DNA of 38,827 nt from Gammaproteobacteria bacterium (GCA_012728415.1 JAAYFD010000023.1:1-38827); one strand, 5' to 3'; positions 15,499 through 22,604 are shown, counted from the stretch's first letter. The notes: a model not told the origin generated them from the sequence alone. Numbers and translations: made by a program.

Positions 15499-16479
15499 AT
15501 GCCATTACAGATTATCCGTAACGACATTACCCGACTGGAAGTTGACGCAATTGTTAACGCCGCCAATACCTCGCTGGCCATGGGCGGCGGTGTCTGTGGT
15601 GCCATTTTCACCGCTGCCGGCCCGGAACAGATGCAGCAGGCCTGCGCCGGTCTGGGCCCAATAGCTACCGGGACAGCCGTCATTACACCCGGCTTTGCCC
15701 TGCCGGCCCGCTACGTCATCCACACGGCAGGCCCGGTTTACAGCCAGCACACAGCCGGACGCAGTGAACAGCTGTTGCGCAATGCCTACCTGAGCTCGCT
15801 GGAACTGGCCGTAAAACACAACTGCACCAGCATCGCCTTTCCACTGATCTCATCCGGTATTTACGGCTATCCAAAAGACCAGGCGCTGGAAGTGGCCCGC
15901 AGCAGCATTCTGCAGTTTCTTGAGCAGGAAAACATCGAACTGGACGTCTATCTGGTGGTGTTTGATAAAAGTGCTTTTCGGCTCAGTCAGCAACTGCTGG
16001 GTGAAGTTGCCAGCTTTATCGAACAACACCTGGTAGAACACATTGAGCACACCTACAGTCGTGGCCGCAGGCGCTATCAGGTAGACGAACAAACCATCGC
16101 ATTTGAGTCCCCCGCAGCCGAAGGGTTTGAACTGCAGCTTGGCCAGCCTTTTGAATATCACCTGTTGAAACTGATCCGCAACAGCGGCAAAAGCGAAGTC
16201 GAGGTATACAAAAAAGCCAACATCAGCCGCAAACTGTTTTCCAAAATACGCACCGGCAAAGGCTATGTTCCCAGCAAGCGCACCATTCTGGCACTTGCCC
16301 TGGCCCTGGAGCTGGACCTGCAGCAAACCCAAACCCTGCTCAACCATGCCGGCTACGCGCTGACCCGCAACCAGAAATTCGACGTCATCATTGAATATTT
16401 TATTAGTCGGCGCCAATACGACATCCACAGTGCCAACACCATGCTGTTCTTCCATGACCAACCCCTGCTCGGTGCCTGA
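15499..16479 (+). CDS. Macro-domain protein fused to a C-terminal helix-turn-helix domain
   Basis: A 326-residue two-part protein. Residues 1-165 are a macro domain (VDAIVNAANTSLAMGGGVCG, then TAVITPGFALPARYVIHTAG and IAFPLISSGIYGYP), which binds ADP-ribose and often removes it from proteins or nucleic acids. Position 33 is Cys in GGGVC where hydrolytic MacroD/YmdB-type enzymes usually have Asp, so activity may be altered. After a charged linker, residues about 215-326 form a helical, XRE-like unit (VEVYKKANISRKLFSKIRTG, LALALELDLQQTQTLL) ending with FDVIIEYFISRRQYDIHSAN. AGGA precedes the ATG. The vWA gene follows 75 bases on, which suggests joint work in an ADP-ribose-linked signalling or defence unit. 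The DNA target and substrate are unknown. Confidence 0.85.
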   Translation: MPLQIIRNDITRLEVDAIVNAANTSLAMGGGVCGAIFTAAGPEQMQQACAGLGPIATGTAVITPGFALPARYVIHTAGPVYSQHTAGRSEQLLRNAYLSSLELAVKHNCTSIAFPLISSGIYGYPKDQALEVARSSILQFLEQENIELDVYLVVFDKSAFRLSQQLLGEVASFIEQHLVEHIEHTYSRGRRRYQVDEQTIAFESPAAEGFELQLGQPFEYHLLKLIRNSGKSEVEVYKKANISRKLFSKIRTGKGYVPSKRTILALALALELDLQQTQTLLNHAGYALTRNQKFDVIIEYFISRRQYDIHSANTMLFFHDQPLLGA

Positions 16480-16554
16480 ATTGTCGCCTGGCAAGCGACC
16501 TTTGCCCAACCGGCTTTGACTACAGTTGTCCTCACTGAAAACAGGAGAACAACC

Positions 16555-17295
16555 ATGAACACCACAACCGAACTGATCTTCATCCTTGACCAAAGCAGCT
16601 CGATGCAGGGTCTGGTACAAGAAACCCTGGAGGGCTACAACAGCTTGCTGGCCAGTCAGCAGCAACTGGACAGCCCGTGCCGTCTTACCACGGTACTGTT
16701 TGCCGACCAGCCCGGTATCGTGCATGACCGCGTCGATATCCTGCAGGCAAAACCCATGACTGCATGGGACTACCAGCCCCGTGGATACACTGCCCTGCTT
16801 GATGCGCTGGGCATGTCCATCAACCGGATTGGCTACCTGCAAAAATACAGCCCGCAACACCAGCGTGCCGGCAAAGTGATGGTGGCCATCATCACCGACG
16901 GCCAGGAAAACGCCAGTCGCCATTACCGGCTGCCACAAATTCGCCGCATGATTGAACATCAGCGGCAACGCTTTGGCTGGGAGTTTATTTTTCTTGGCGC
17001 CAACATGGACGCCATGCACGAAGCGGCCAGCTACGGCATCCAGCCGGAGCACGCCAGCGACTATATCGCCGACAGCCAGGGCACAGATGTCAGCTTCAGC
17101 GCCCTGTCCGAAGTCGTGGTCAACTTCCGCCAGCAGCGGAAAGATTTCACCCGCCAGCTCGACCGCATCCGGCAGGATCAGCATGCCCGCAGGCAACAGT
17201 ATTTTTTCAGGGAGCAAGCTCCAGCGCACAAAAGCCAGACAAAACACCGCGACAGCAGCCCGCCATCGGCGGGCCAACCCTCCTGGCAGAGATAA
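16555..17295 (+). CDS. von Willebrand factor A domain protein
   Basis: From ATG 16555 (GGAG nine bases upstream) this is a 246-residue cytosolic protein without signal peptide or membrane helix. The metal-ion site (MIDAS) is complete: Asp12-x-Ser14-x-Ser16 in LDQSSSMQG, Thr79 in RGYTALLDALG and Asp115 in ITDGQENAS. The order continues with QRFGWEFIFLGANMDAMHEA and DSQGTDVSFSALSE, typical of small stand-alone vWA proteins found beside macro-domain or ter-type genes. It probably binds a partner through Mg2+. The last 20 or so codons (from about HRDSSPP) are translated from repeat-like DNA shared with 22450-22490, so the C-terminus looks recently extended. The macro/HTH protein is the obvious partner candidate. 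Confidence 0.85.
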   Translation: MNTTTELIFILDQSSSMQGLVQETLEGYNSLLASQQQLDSPCRLTTVLFADQPGIVHDRVDILQAKPMTAWDYQPRGYTALLDALGMSINRIGYLQKYSPQHQRAGKVMVAIITDGQENASRHYRLPQIRRMIEHQRQRFGWEFIFLGANMDAMHEAASYGIQPEHASDYIADSQGTDVSFSALSEVVVNFRQQRKDFTRQLDRIRQDQHARRQQYFFREQAPAHKSQTKHRDSSPPSAGQPSWQR

Positions 17296-17310
17296 TTTTG
17301 CAGCTTGGTA

Positions 17311-17394
17311 CTGGGCAAGACCGGAGCAAGCCTTGGCTGCCAGCTTTGAGCCTGCTCAAAGTGGCAGCCACAGCTTGCGGAGCGTCTAGCCCAG
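17311..17394 (+). repeat. Palindromic repeat element, copy A
   Basis: Outer arms CTGGGC (17311-17316) and GCCCAG (17389-17394). Inside are GCAAGC/GCTTGC, then GGCTGCCA paired with TGGCAGCC, and the core CTTTGAGC ct GCTCAAAG. It lies between the convergent vWA and RelE-like genes, where it could act as a transcript-end structure. It is preceded by the block CCGCGACAGCAGC with a small hairpin (CCCGCCatCGGCGGG), which recurs before copy F. Confidence 0.8.
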
Positions 17395-17422
17395 CTCCAT
17401 GGCGCAAGTCATCAGCAAAAAA

Positions 17423-17722
17423 CTAATAATAGTCATCTTCCCGCTGATGCCGCACCGCAAGCACCGTCACACTTTGCTCCGCATCAATCTCAAACAGTGC
17501 AACAAAGCCCGAACGGCCAAAAGAAATTACCAGCTCCCGCAACAACGGTCTTGACTCGTCCGGCTTGCGACAGGAAAACGGAAACTGCTCCAGCAAACCC
17601 CATGCGCTATCAATAACCTCCAGCGCATGGCTGGCAGCAACAAAGTCCTGCTCCACCATAAATCGAAACAACCGCTCCAGCTCTGCCTTTGCCTCAGGCG
17701 TAAAACGCAGTCGATACCTCAT
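17423..17722 (-). CDS. RelE/ParE-family toxin
   Basis: A 99-residue toxin beginning MRYRLRFTPEAKAELERLFR, the usual opening strand and helix of the RelE/ParE superfamily, and ending with the strand pair LFEIDAEQSVTVLAVRHQRE-DDYY. The VLAVRHQRE ending is typical of ParE-like members. RelE members cleave mRNA on the ribosome and ParE members poison gyrase; which applies here is not clear. It starts at 17722 within the antitoxin stop, with a 4 bp ATGA overlap, the normal order antitoxin then toxin. The start could also be placed 15 bases upstream, but that would add only MWQSG. Confidence 0.9.
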   Translation of the reverse strand: MRYRLRFTPEAKAELERLFRFMVEQDFVAASHALEVIDSAWGLLEQFPFSCRKPDESRPLLRELVISFGRSGFVALFEIDAEQSVTVLAVRHQREDDYY

Positions 17723-17985
17723 GCCTGATTGCCACAACGGGCAAGAATCTCGCGTAGAGAATCCATCACCTCATCCCTGGAAACATACGCATCCTGTCCC
17801 CTGGCACTACACCCCGCAGCCAGCCCGCGCTCAATAAATTCCTGCTGCGCCTTGCGGCGATAAACGGAATGACGCACAGCCTCCTCGACAAAACCGCTCA
17901 GGCTCTCGCCCTCAAGCAACACACTCTCGGCCTCTTGCCGAAACTCAGGCGTCACCCGTAACGATGGCAAAGTTGATGTTTTCAT
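17719..17985 (-). CDS. Antitoxin of the RelE/ParE pair (ribbon-helix-helix type)
   Basis: An 88-residue protein beginning MKTSTLPSLRVTPEFRQEAE, a short N-terminal strand with basic and Thr/Ser residues followed by two helices (ESLSGFVEEAVRHSVYRRKA). This is the pattern of ribbon-helix-helix DNA-binding antitoxins such as the YlcI/YnfO or ParD groups. The C-terminal part would wrap the toxin. GGAGG five bases before the ATG at 17985 fixes the start over an upstream one at 18021. A palindrome at 18006-18020 is a likely autoregulation site. Confidence 0.82.
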   Translation of the reverse strand: MKTSTLPSLRVTPEFRQEAESVLLEGESLSGFVEEAVRHSVYRRKAQQEFIERGLAAGCSARGQDAYVSRDEVMDSLREILARCGNQA

Positions 17986-18005
17986 AGCAGCCTCCAACAG
18001 CGCAA

Positions 18006-18020
18006 TGCATATGCGATGCA
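18006..18020. promoter_or_regulatory. Palindrome upstream of the antitoxin gene
   Basis: TGCAT-ATGCG-ATGCA, containing GCATATGC, lies 21-35 bases before the antitoxin start on the minus strand. Ribbon-helix-helix antitoxins usually bind such sites to repress their own operon. The site is seen; the binding is inferred. Confidence 0.35.
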
Positions 18021-18102
18021 AAATACCATCTTCCTGTTCGGCTTCCTACCGGAAAACACAACAAGCCGCTCCCTCACCCGGAATAAGCGTGCATCTCGGC
18101 AC

Positions 18103-18184
18103 CGGGCAAGACGGGAGCAAGCATTAGCTGACAGCTTTGAGCTTGCTCAAAGTGGCAGCGTCAGCTTGCGGAGTATCTTGCCCA
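18103..18184 (+). repeat. Palindromic repeat element, copy B
   Basis: Outer arms CGGGCAAGA (18103 onward) and TCTTGCCCA (to 18184). Inside are GCAAGC/GCTTGC and the core CTTTGAGC tt GCTCAAAG. It lies between the end of queE and the antitoxin gene, both on the minus strand. A short plus-strand open frame across it (18016-18201) is only repeat sequence. Confidence 0.8.
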
Positions 18185-18275
18185 GTTCCATGGCAAATTA
18201 GCTCAACAACCAACTGACGCACACCAGCGTAGCCGGATGCAGGTCTAACCCAACCCAGCCGCCGCAGTGCAAAAA

Positions 18276-18992
18276 TCAAACCCCTCGCTCATTATTCCAA
18301 ACCAACACATGCAACTGCGGCAACACCCGCGCGGCAAACCAGCGATCTGCCGCCACCCGCTCCACCAGCCAGCGATACTGACTATTCAACTGCACCAGAT
18401 CTGCCTCCAGCTCCGGCTGCTGTGGCGTCGCCGCTTGCAAATTGCAGGGCTGCAAACACAGCGGCAAATGCGCAAATTCCCGCGCCACCTCCCTGGCCCA
18501 CTGATAATCCACCTCATCCGCCACCACCAGCTTCAATTGCAATTGCGTATCCGCGCCAGCGGCAGCAATACACTCACGCAAGCGATCAGCAGAAAAACGC
18601 ATACCAGAAGACGGCGGCTTGGGGCTAAGCGTTAAATAATCCAGCTCGGCAAACCAAGCTTGCGCACGGCTGCCCTGGGTTTCTAGCGCAAAGCGATAAC
18701 CTTGCGCATGGCCAAGCTCCAGCAAAGGTGCCAGCGGCTGCAAAGCCGGATTACCCCCCGACAAAGTAACCAGCAACGGCACACCACCACTGAGCTCATT
18801 CACCCGCTGCATAATCTGCCCAGCAGTCATCGCCTGCCACTGCGACTTAAACTGCGGCTCCACCGCATACAGGGTATCGCACCAGCTACAACGAAAATCA
18901 CAGCCGCCGGTGCGCACAAACACCGTCGGCACGCCAATCAGCGCACCCTCGCCCTGCACTGTCGGGCCAAAAATTTCGCTAATTAAAATCAT
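18276..18992 (-). CDS. queE: 7-carboxy-7-deazaguanine synthase
   Basis: A 238-residue radical-SAM enzyme that converts carboxytetrahydropterin to 7-carboxy-7-deazaguanine in queuosine and preQ0 synthesis. The start MILISEIFGPTVQGEGALIG is the family's standard opening. The [4Fe-4S]/SAM cysteines are Cys31, Cys35 and Cys38 in GGCDFRCSWCDT, and SGGNPALQPL is the SAM-binding GGE-like block (Gly-Gly-Asn here, as in a QueE subgroup). ATG 18992 overlaps the queD stop by four bases, so translation is coupled. The frame extends further upstream, but those codons belong to queD sequence. Confidence 0.92.
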   Translation of the reverse strand: MILISEIFGPTVQGEGALIGVPTVFVRTGGCDFRCSWCDTLYAVEPQFKSQWQAMTAGQIMQRVNELSGGVPLLVTLSGGNPALQPLAPLLELGHAQGYRFALETQGSRAQAWFAELDYLTLSPKPPSSGMRFSADRLRECIAAAGADTQLQLKLVVADEVDYQWAREVAREFAHLPLCLQPCNLQAATPQQPELEADLVQLNSQYRWLVERVAADRWFAARVLPQLHVLVWNNERGV

Positions 18993-19345
18993 GGCTGATA
19001 ACGCGCCCAGGTTTTCGGCGTTTCTGACACTGCCACCGCACACACCTGCGGCCAGCGGGCTTTGGCCCAGTCATACAGGTGTCTTGCCAGCAGCTCGGCA
19101 GTTGGCAAGTCCGTCTCCAGCACTTCATTAAGATGGCGGTGATCCAAATGATCGTCGATATAGTCCTTGAACGGTTTCAACGCGGTGTAATCCACCACAA
19201 AGCCGTACTCATCCAGCTCATCGCTGGCCAGCTCCAGCCGCACCACATAGTTATGCCCATGCAAACGCGCACAGGGATGACCTTCGGGCATACGAACCAG
19301 TTGATGGGAGGCGCTGAAATGAAATTCTTTACTGATGTGATACAT
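18989..19345 (-). CDS. queD: 6-carboxy-5,6,7,8-tetrahydropterin synthase
   Basis: A 118-residue enzyme that turns dihydroneopterin triphosphate into carboxytetrahydropterin, the step before QueE. The zinc ligands are His14 (FSASHQL), His29 and His31 (RLHGHNY), and the catalytic Cys25 lies in GHPCARLHGH. DDHLDHRHLNEV supplies the catalytic Asp-His pair. It starts three bases after queC and overlaps queE, making a compact queC-queD-queE operon. Confidence 0.94.
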   Translation of the reverse strand: MYHISKEFHFSASHQLVRMPEGHPCARLHGHNYVVRLELASDELDEYGFVVDYTALKPFKDYIDDHLDHRHLNEVLETDLPTAELLARHLYDWAKARWPQVCAVAVSETPKTWARYQP

Positions 19346-19348
19346 GGA

Positions 19349-20017
19349 TTATGCCTCCTGAATCGCATAAACCGTGGGGTCGGCAACACCAGCCTGCGCC
19401 ATGGCCTGCATCCGCTCAAGGCAAGTGGCACAACGGCCACAATGCAGCTCGCCGCCTTCATAGCAGGACCAGGTTTGCGCAATGGGTACGTCATAACGGG
19501 CGGCATCACGGGCAATCGCCGTCTTGTCGGCCTCGACATAGGGCGCAAACAGCTCAATGACGGTCTGATCCGCCAGCGCCAGCCGCTGCATCTGCGCCAT
19601 GGCATCAATGAATTCCGGACGGCAATCGGCATAAACAAAGTGGTCACCGCCATGCACGGCAATTGCTACCGTGTCCAGCTTGCGCGCCGCCGCCACGCCA
19701 AAGGCGATGCTCAGCATGATTGCATTACGGTTGGGCACCACGGTTAGCTGCATATTGTCCTGGTTGTATTCACCATGGGGCACGGCAATGTCACTGGTCA
19801 GCGCCGAGCCGGACAATTGCCTGCCAATGCCGCTGATATCTAGCAGGATAAAGGGCACATCCAGCCGCTGGGCGCACTGGCGGGCCGAGTCGATTTCTTT
19901 TTTGTGGCGCTGGCCATAATCAAAGCACAGCAATGCGCCGAGCTGGCCATTGGCGTGCAAACGATGGGCGAGCGTAACGGAGTCGAATCCGCCGGAGCAG
20001 ATCAAAAGAGCATTCAT
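19349..20017 (-). CDS. queC: 7-cyano-7-deazaguanine synthase
   Basis: A 222-residue ATP-dependent enzyme that makes preQ0 from carboxydeazaguanine. The PP-loop is SGGFDSVTLAH near the N-terminus, and the zinc site is CYEGGELHCGRCATC (C-x8-C-x2-C-x2-C). VPNRNAIMLSIAFGVAAARK is also diagnostic. ATG 20017 is chosen because the conserved MNALLICSGGFDS opening starts there and AAGGAA lies upstream; 96 further in-frame codons are not conserved-looking. A -10-like TATACT (complement of 20057-20062) lies about 40 bases before the start. I searched the leader for a preQ1 riboswitch and saw none. Confidence 0.94.
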   Translation of the reverse strand: MNALLICSGGFDSVTLAHRLHANGQLGALLCFDYGQRHKKEIDSARQCAQRLDVPFILLDISGIGRQLSGSALTSDIAVPHGEYNQDNMQLTVVPNRNAIMLSIAFGVAAARKLDTVAIAVHGGDHFVYADCRPEFIDAMAQMQRLALADQTVIELFAPYVEADKTAIARDAARYDVPIAQTWSCYEGGELHCGRCATCLERMQAMAQAGVADPTVYAIQEA

Positions 20018-20197
20018 GGAGGGGGTTCCTTGTTTTGTTCGGGTAGGCTGCGACCGAGTATAAGGTGTGAATTTTAATGCCTGGGCAGGACAAATAACAG
20101 GGCTGGCTACAACCCTGCCTGTGATGTGGGTTGTGGACACGCTGCAGATCATCGCCGAAAAAACGTGCGAAAAACTGGCTGTGAACATCTGTGACCC

Positions 20198-20232
20198 TGA
20201 TCCACAAAAGCTGTGGATAACTCTGTGGAATA
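20198..20232. promoter_or_regulatory. DnaA-box triplet, third copy
   Basis: TGATCCACA (20198-20206), a 5 bp spacer, the consensus TGTGGATAA (20212-20220), a 3 bp spacer, then TGTGGAATA (20224-20232). The geometry matches the sites at 4232 and 15260. It lies upstream of queC on the far side from its start. Confidence 0.6.
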
Positions 20233-20524
20233 GCTGCATACGAATGCGGCAAATGCACAGCGATCCAGCGCTGGCAGCAATCTGTATGTTTTTTCGCCAC
20301 CTCAAAGTTTGTCATGAAGAATCAAGTACTTACACGCAACTAGCACAATCAGGGAGCTTGTTGCAAGCTCAGCACCCTGCTTGACAAAGGGAAATTGGCA
20401 GCTTGTGTACAAGGCATCGGGGTTGTAGCTAGGAGCTTCCTGTTTTGACCTGCATAGAAGTCTGTGAGTACTCAAAAACTGCCTTAGCGAAGGCTCGCTG
20501 AGCCTGGTAGCGGTTTCTGTAGGC

Positions 20525-20548
20525 GAAAAAAAGCGCCCCGAAGGGCGC
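20525..20548 (-). terminator. Rho-independent terminator of the methylcitrate operon
   Basis: Read on the minus strand: GCGCCC, loop TTCG, GGGCGC, then TTTTTTT. It lies about 90 bases past the prpF stop, at the natural end of the gntR-to-prpF transcript. Confidence 0.85.
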
Positions 20549-20640
20549 AAAGCGGAAAACGTATTCTGTTCTGGCGGCAAAGACAACAGGCCGCCAGAAA
20601 CGGGTGCTGCGGCCTTGACGGCCGCTGCACGATATTGTGT

Positions 20641-21819
20641 TTAGAAGCAGTCACCCGGCACATGCACCGAACCGCTCATCAGCACGCGGGCACTGCGGCT
20701 CATGATGGCTTTTTTTGCCACCCACTGGCCGTTTTCTTCAGCAGCCTCAGCGCCGACACGCAGGGTGCCGGACGGATGGCCAAAACGCACAGCATTACGC
20801 TCGCCACCACCTGCAGCTAGGTTGACCAGGGTGCCAGGGATCGCCGCTGCGGTACCAATGGCCACGGCCGCGGTACCCATCATGGCATGGTGCAACTGGC
20901 CCATGGACATGGCGCGTACCAGCAGGTCGATATCCTCTGCCTTGATGGTCTTGCCGCTGGAGGAAGTATAGGAGGCCGCTGGCGCAACAAAAGCCACCTT
21001 GGGTGTATGCTGGCGGGCTGCTGCTTCAGACACATCTTTGATCAGGCCCATCTTTACTGCTCCGTAGGAGCGAATCAGCTCAAACTTGGCCAGCGCTTCG
21101 TTATCGCTGTTGATGTCAGCCTGCAGCTCGGTACCTGTGTAGCCGATATCGGCAGCATTAACGAAAATGGTCGGTATACCGGCATTTATCATCGTTGCCT
21201 GCAGGCTGCCCACGCCAGGTACTTCCAGGGTATCCACCAGGTTGCCGGTAGGAAACATCGAACCTTCCCCATCGGCCGGATCGAGAAACTCGATCTGCAC
21301 TTCCGCTGCCGGAAATGTCACACCGTCCAGCTCGAAATCACCGGTTTCCTGCACCTGGCCATTGGTAATGGGCACATGAGCAATGATGGTTTTTTGAATA
21401 TTGACCTGCCAGATGCGAACGGTACAGGTGCCATTTTCCGGAATCTTGTCGGCATCGACCAGGCCATTGCTGATGGCAAAAGAGCCCACCGCTGCCGTCA
21501 GGTTGCCACAGTTGCCGCTCCAGTCAACAAAGGGACGGTCAATTGCCACCTGGCCAAACAGGTAATCCACATCGTGACCGGGCTGGCTGCTTTTGCTTAA
21601 CAGTACGCTTTTGCTGGTACTGGAACTGCCGTTGCCCAGACCATCAATTTGCTTGCCGTAAGGATCCGGGCTGCCAATGATGCGCAGCAGCAGGTTGTCA
21701 CGGGCTTCGCCGGCAACCTGCGCACGCTCGGGCAAATCCTGCACGCGCAGGAACACGCCCTTACTGGTACCGCCACGCATATAGGTAGCGGGAATTTTTA
21801 CTTGAGGTACAAAAGACAT
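20641..21819 (-). CDS. prpF: 2-methylaconitate cis-trans isomerase
   Basis: A 392-residue enzyme of the PrpF group (diaminopimelate-epimerase-like fold). It isomerises the 2-methylaconitate product of AcnD so that it can be rehydrated in the methylcitrate cycle. Conserved stretches include IPATYMRGGTSKGVFLRVQD at the start, VDWSGNCGNLTAAVGSFAI with the active-site cysteine region, and MGQLHHAMMGTAAVAIGTAA. The start at 21819 (MSFVPQVKIPATYMRGG) has GGAAAA upstream; 33 extra in-frame codons before it derive from repeat copy C and are not part of the protein. It is the last gene of the operon, about 800 bases after acnD, with that gap filled by repeats. Confidence 0.94.
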   Translation of the reverse strand: MSFVPQVKIPATYMRGGTSKGVFLRVQDLPERAQVAGEARDNLLLRIIGSPDPYGKQIDGLGNGSSSTSKSVLLSKSSQPGHDVDYLFGQVAIDRPFVDWSGNCGNLTAAVGSFAISNGLVDADKIPENGTCTVRIWQVNIQKTIIAHVPITNGQVQETGDFELDGVTFPAAEVQIEFLDPADGEGSMFPTGNLVDTLEVPGVGSLQATMINAGIPTIFVNAADIGYTGTELQADINSDNEALAKFELIRSYGAVKMGLIKDVSEAAARQHTPKVAFVAPAASYTSSSGKTIKAEDIDLLVRAMSMGQLHHAMMGTAAVAIGTAAAIPGTLVNLAAGGGERNAVRFGHPSGTLRVGAEAAEENGQWVAKKAIMSRSARVLMSGSVHVPGDCF

Positions 21820-21869
21820 AGTTATTTTCCGTGCAATTGCTTGTTTGGAGATTTGTGTTGGGGCTGATG

Positions 21870-21956
21870 GTTGGTGAAGGCTTCCGCAAGCTGACGCAGT
21901 CAGTTTGAACAGGTTCAAACCTGACAGCTAAGGCTTGCTACAGCCTTCCCCAGCCC
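21870..21956 (-). repeat. Palindromic repeat element, copy C (reverse)
   Basis: Outer arms GGTTGGTGAAGGCT (21870-21883) and AGCCTTCCCCAGCC (21943-21956) pair with two mismatches. The core is TTTGAAC ag GTTCAAA. It lies 51 bases upstream of the prpF start, in the leader of that gene. The frame extending prpF upstream is an artefact of this copy. Confidence 0.8.
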
Positions 21957-22009
21957 GCCCTGCGAATTCTGTGTAAGCCGCAATTTTCGGGGATGAAAGG
22001 GGGTGCGCT

Positions 22010-22053
22010 GGAGTCCGGCTGAGACGCTTCGCAAGCTGACGCAGCCGTCTCCA
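22010..22053 (-). repeat. Half copy of the palindromic repeat element
   Basis: It shares GGAGTCCGGCTGAGACGC and GCAAGCTGACGCAG with copy D, but the central TTTGAAC core and the other half are missing. GAGACG at 22021 pairs with CGTCTC further right. Flanking sequence (caagccgcaattttcgggg) is duplicated on both sides, so the region grew by tandem duplication and then lost part of one unit. Confidence 0.65.
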
Positions 22054-22115
22054 ACCCAGCCTGCGGATTTTATACAAGCCGCAATTTTCGGGGTGGTGGG
22101 GGTGAGGTGTGCGTT

Positions 22116-22208
22116 GGAGTCCGGCTGAGACGCTCCGCAAGCTGACGCAGTCAGTTTGAACAGGTTCAAACATGACTGCTGATGCTTGCTCCGGTCTCCC
22201 CGGACTCC
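22116..22208 (-). repeat. Palindromic repeat element, copy D (reverse)
   Basis: Outer arms GGAGTCCGG (22116-22124) and CCGGACTCC (22200-22208) pair perfectly. Core TTTGAAC ag GTTCAAA. Inner arms GCAAGC/GCTTGC are present in the complementary orientation. Confidence 0.8.
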
Positions 22209-22306
22209 CCGAAACCGCTGCGTAAAATTCTTCCGACGCAAAGGCGTCTGAAGAAACTGGCGACAGCAGCACGGCAAATGCATACCACTCCAGCGCTGTG
22301 TGTCTT

Positions 22307-22399
22307 GGTGGCTGGTTTGACCGAAGTAAAGCATTAGCTGACAGATTTGAACTTGTTCAAATTGGCAGCGTAGCTTTACGGAGTGTCAAACCAGTCACC
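22307..22399 (+). repeat. Palindromic repeat element, copy E
   Basis: Outer arms GGTGGCTGGTTTGAC (22307-22321) and GTCAAACCAGTCACC (22385-22399) pair with one mismatch. The inner arms are GTAAAGC and GCTTTAC, a paired change relative to GCAAGC/GCTTGC of the other copies. Core TTTGAAC tt GTTCAAA. These compensatory changes argue that the folded form is kept. Confidence 0.8.
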
Positions 22400-22510
22400 C
22401 CACACACCAAAACCAAAAACCTCACCAACCACACAAAAACATCAGAAAAACCCCGCGACAGCAGCACGGCAAAGCCGTGCCATCCCCTCCCCACAGCACG
22501 GTGTGAATTT

Positions 22511-22604
22511 GGGTGCCGGGCGCGACCGGAGCAAGCATCAGCTGACGGGATTGAACTTGTTCAAGCACGGCAGCGTCAGCTTGCGGAGGCCGCACCCGGC
22601 ACCC
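22511..22604 (+). repeat. Palindromic repeat element, copy F
   Basis: Outer arms GGGTGCCGGG (22511-22520) and CCCGGCACCC (22595-22604) pair perfectly. Core TTGAAC tt GTTCAA. It lies 24 bases past the acnD stop, so on the acnD transcript it is the first structure after the gene. Upstream, CGCGACAGCAG with the hairpin GCACGGC aaa GCCGTGC (about 22453-22483) matches the block before copy A. Confidence 0.8.

Larger units (their letters stand above)
20018..20640. other. Intergenic region between queC and prpF
   Basis: No gene is supported here. It holds a DnaA-box triplet (20198-20232), the prpF terminator (20525-20548) and further hairpins close to the prpF stop: GGCGGC/GCCGCC around 20574-20597 and GCGGCC ttgac GGCCGC at 20609-20625. 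The middle (20240-20500) shows only weak dyads. Confidence 0.5.

Noticed and set aside
18016-18201. Small plus-strand frame upstream of queE
   Set aside because: It is mostly repeat copy B. The same residues (EQALADSFELAQSGS-like) appear at other repeat copies, so it is not a gene.
20018-20100. preQ1 riboswitch in the queC leader
   Set aside because: No aptamer-like sequence or pseudoknot pairing was found between the -10-like site and the start codon.
21870-22604. Possible CRISPR array
   Set aside because: The units occur in both orientations, are strongly palindromic, are unevenly spaced, and there are no cas genes.
17311-22604. Integron attC sites as an explanation of the palindromic elements
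   Set aside because: The RYYYAAC/GTTRRRY ends are missing, the conserved part is the centre rather than the ends, and no integrase or cassette array is present.
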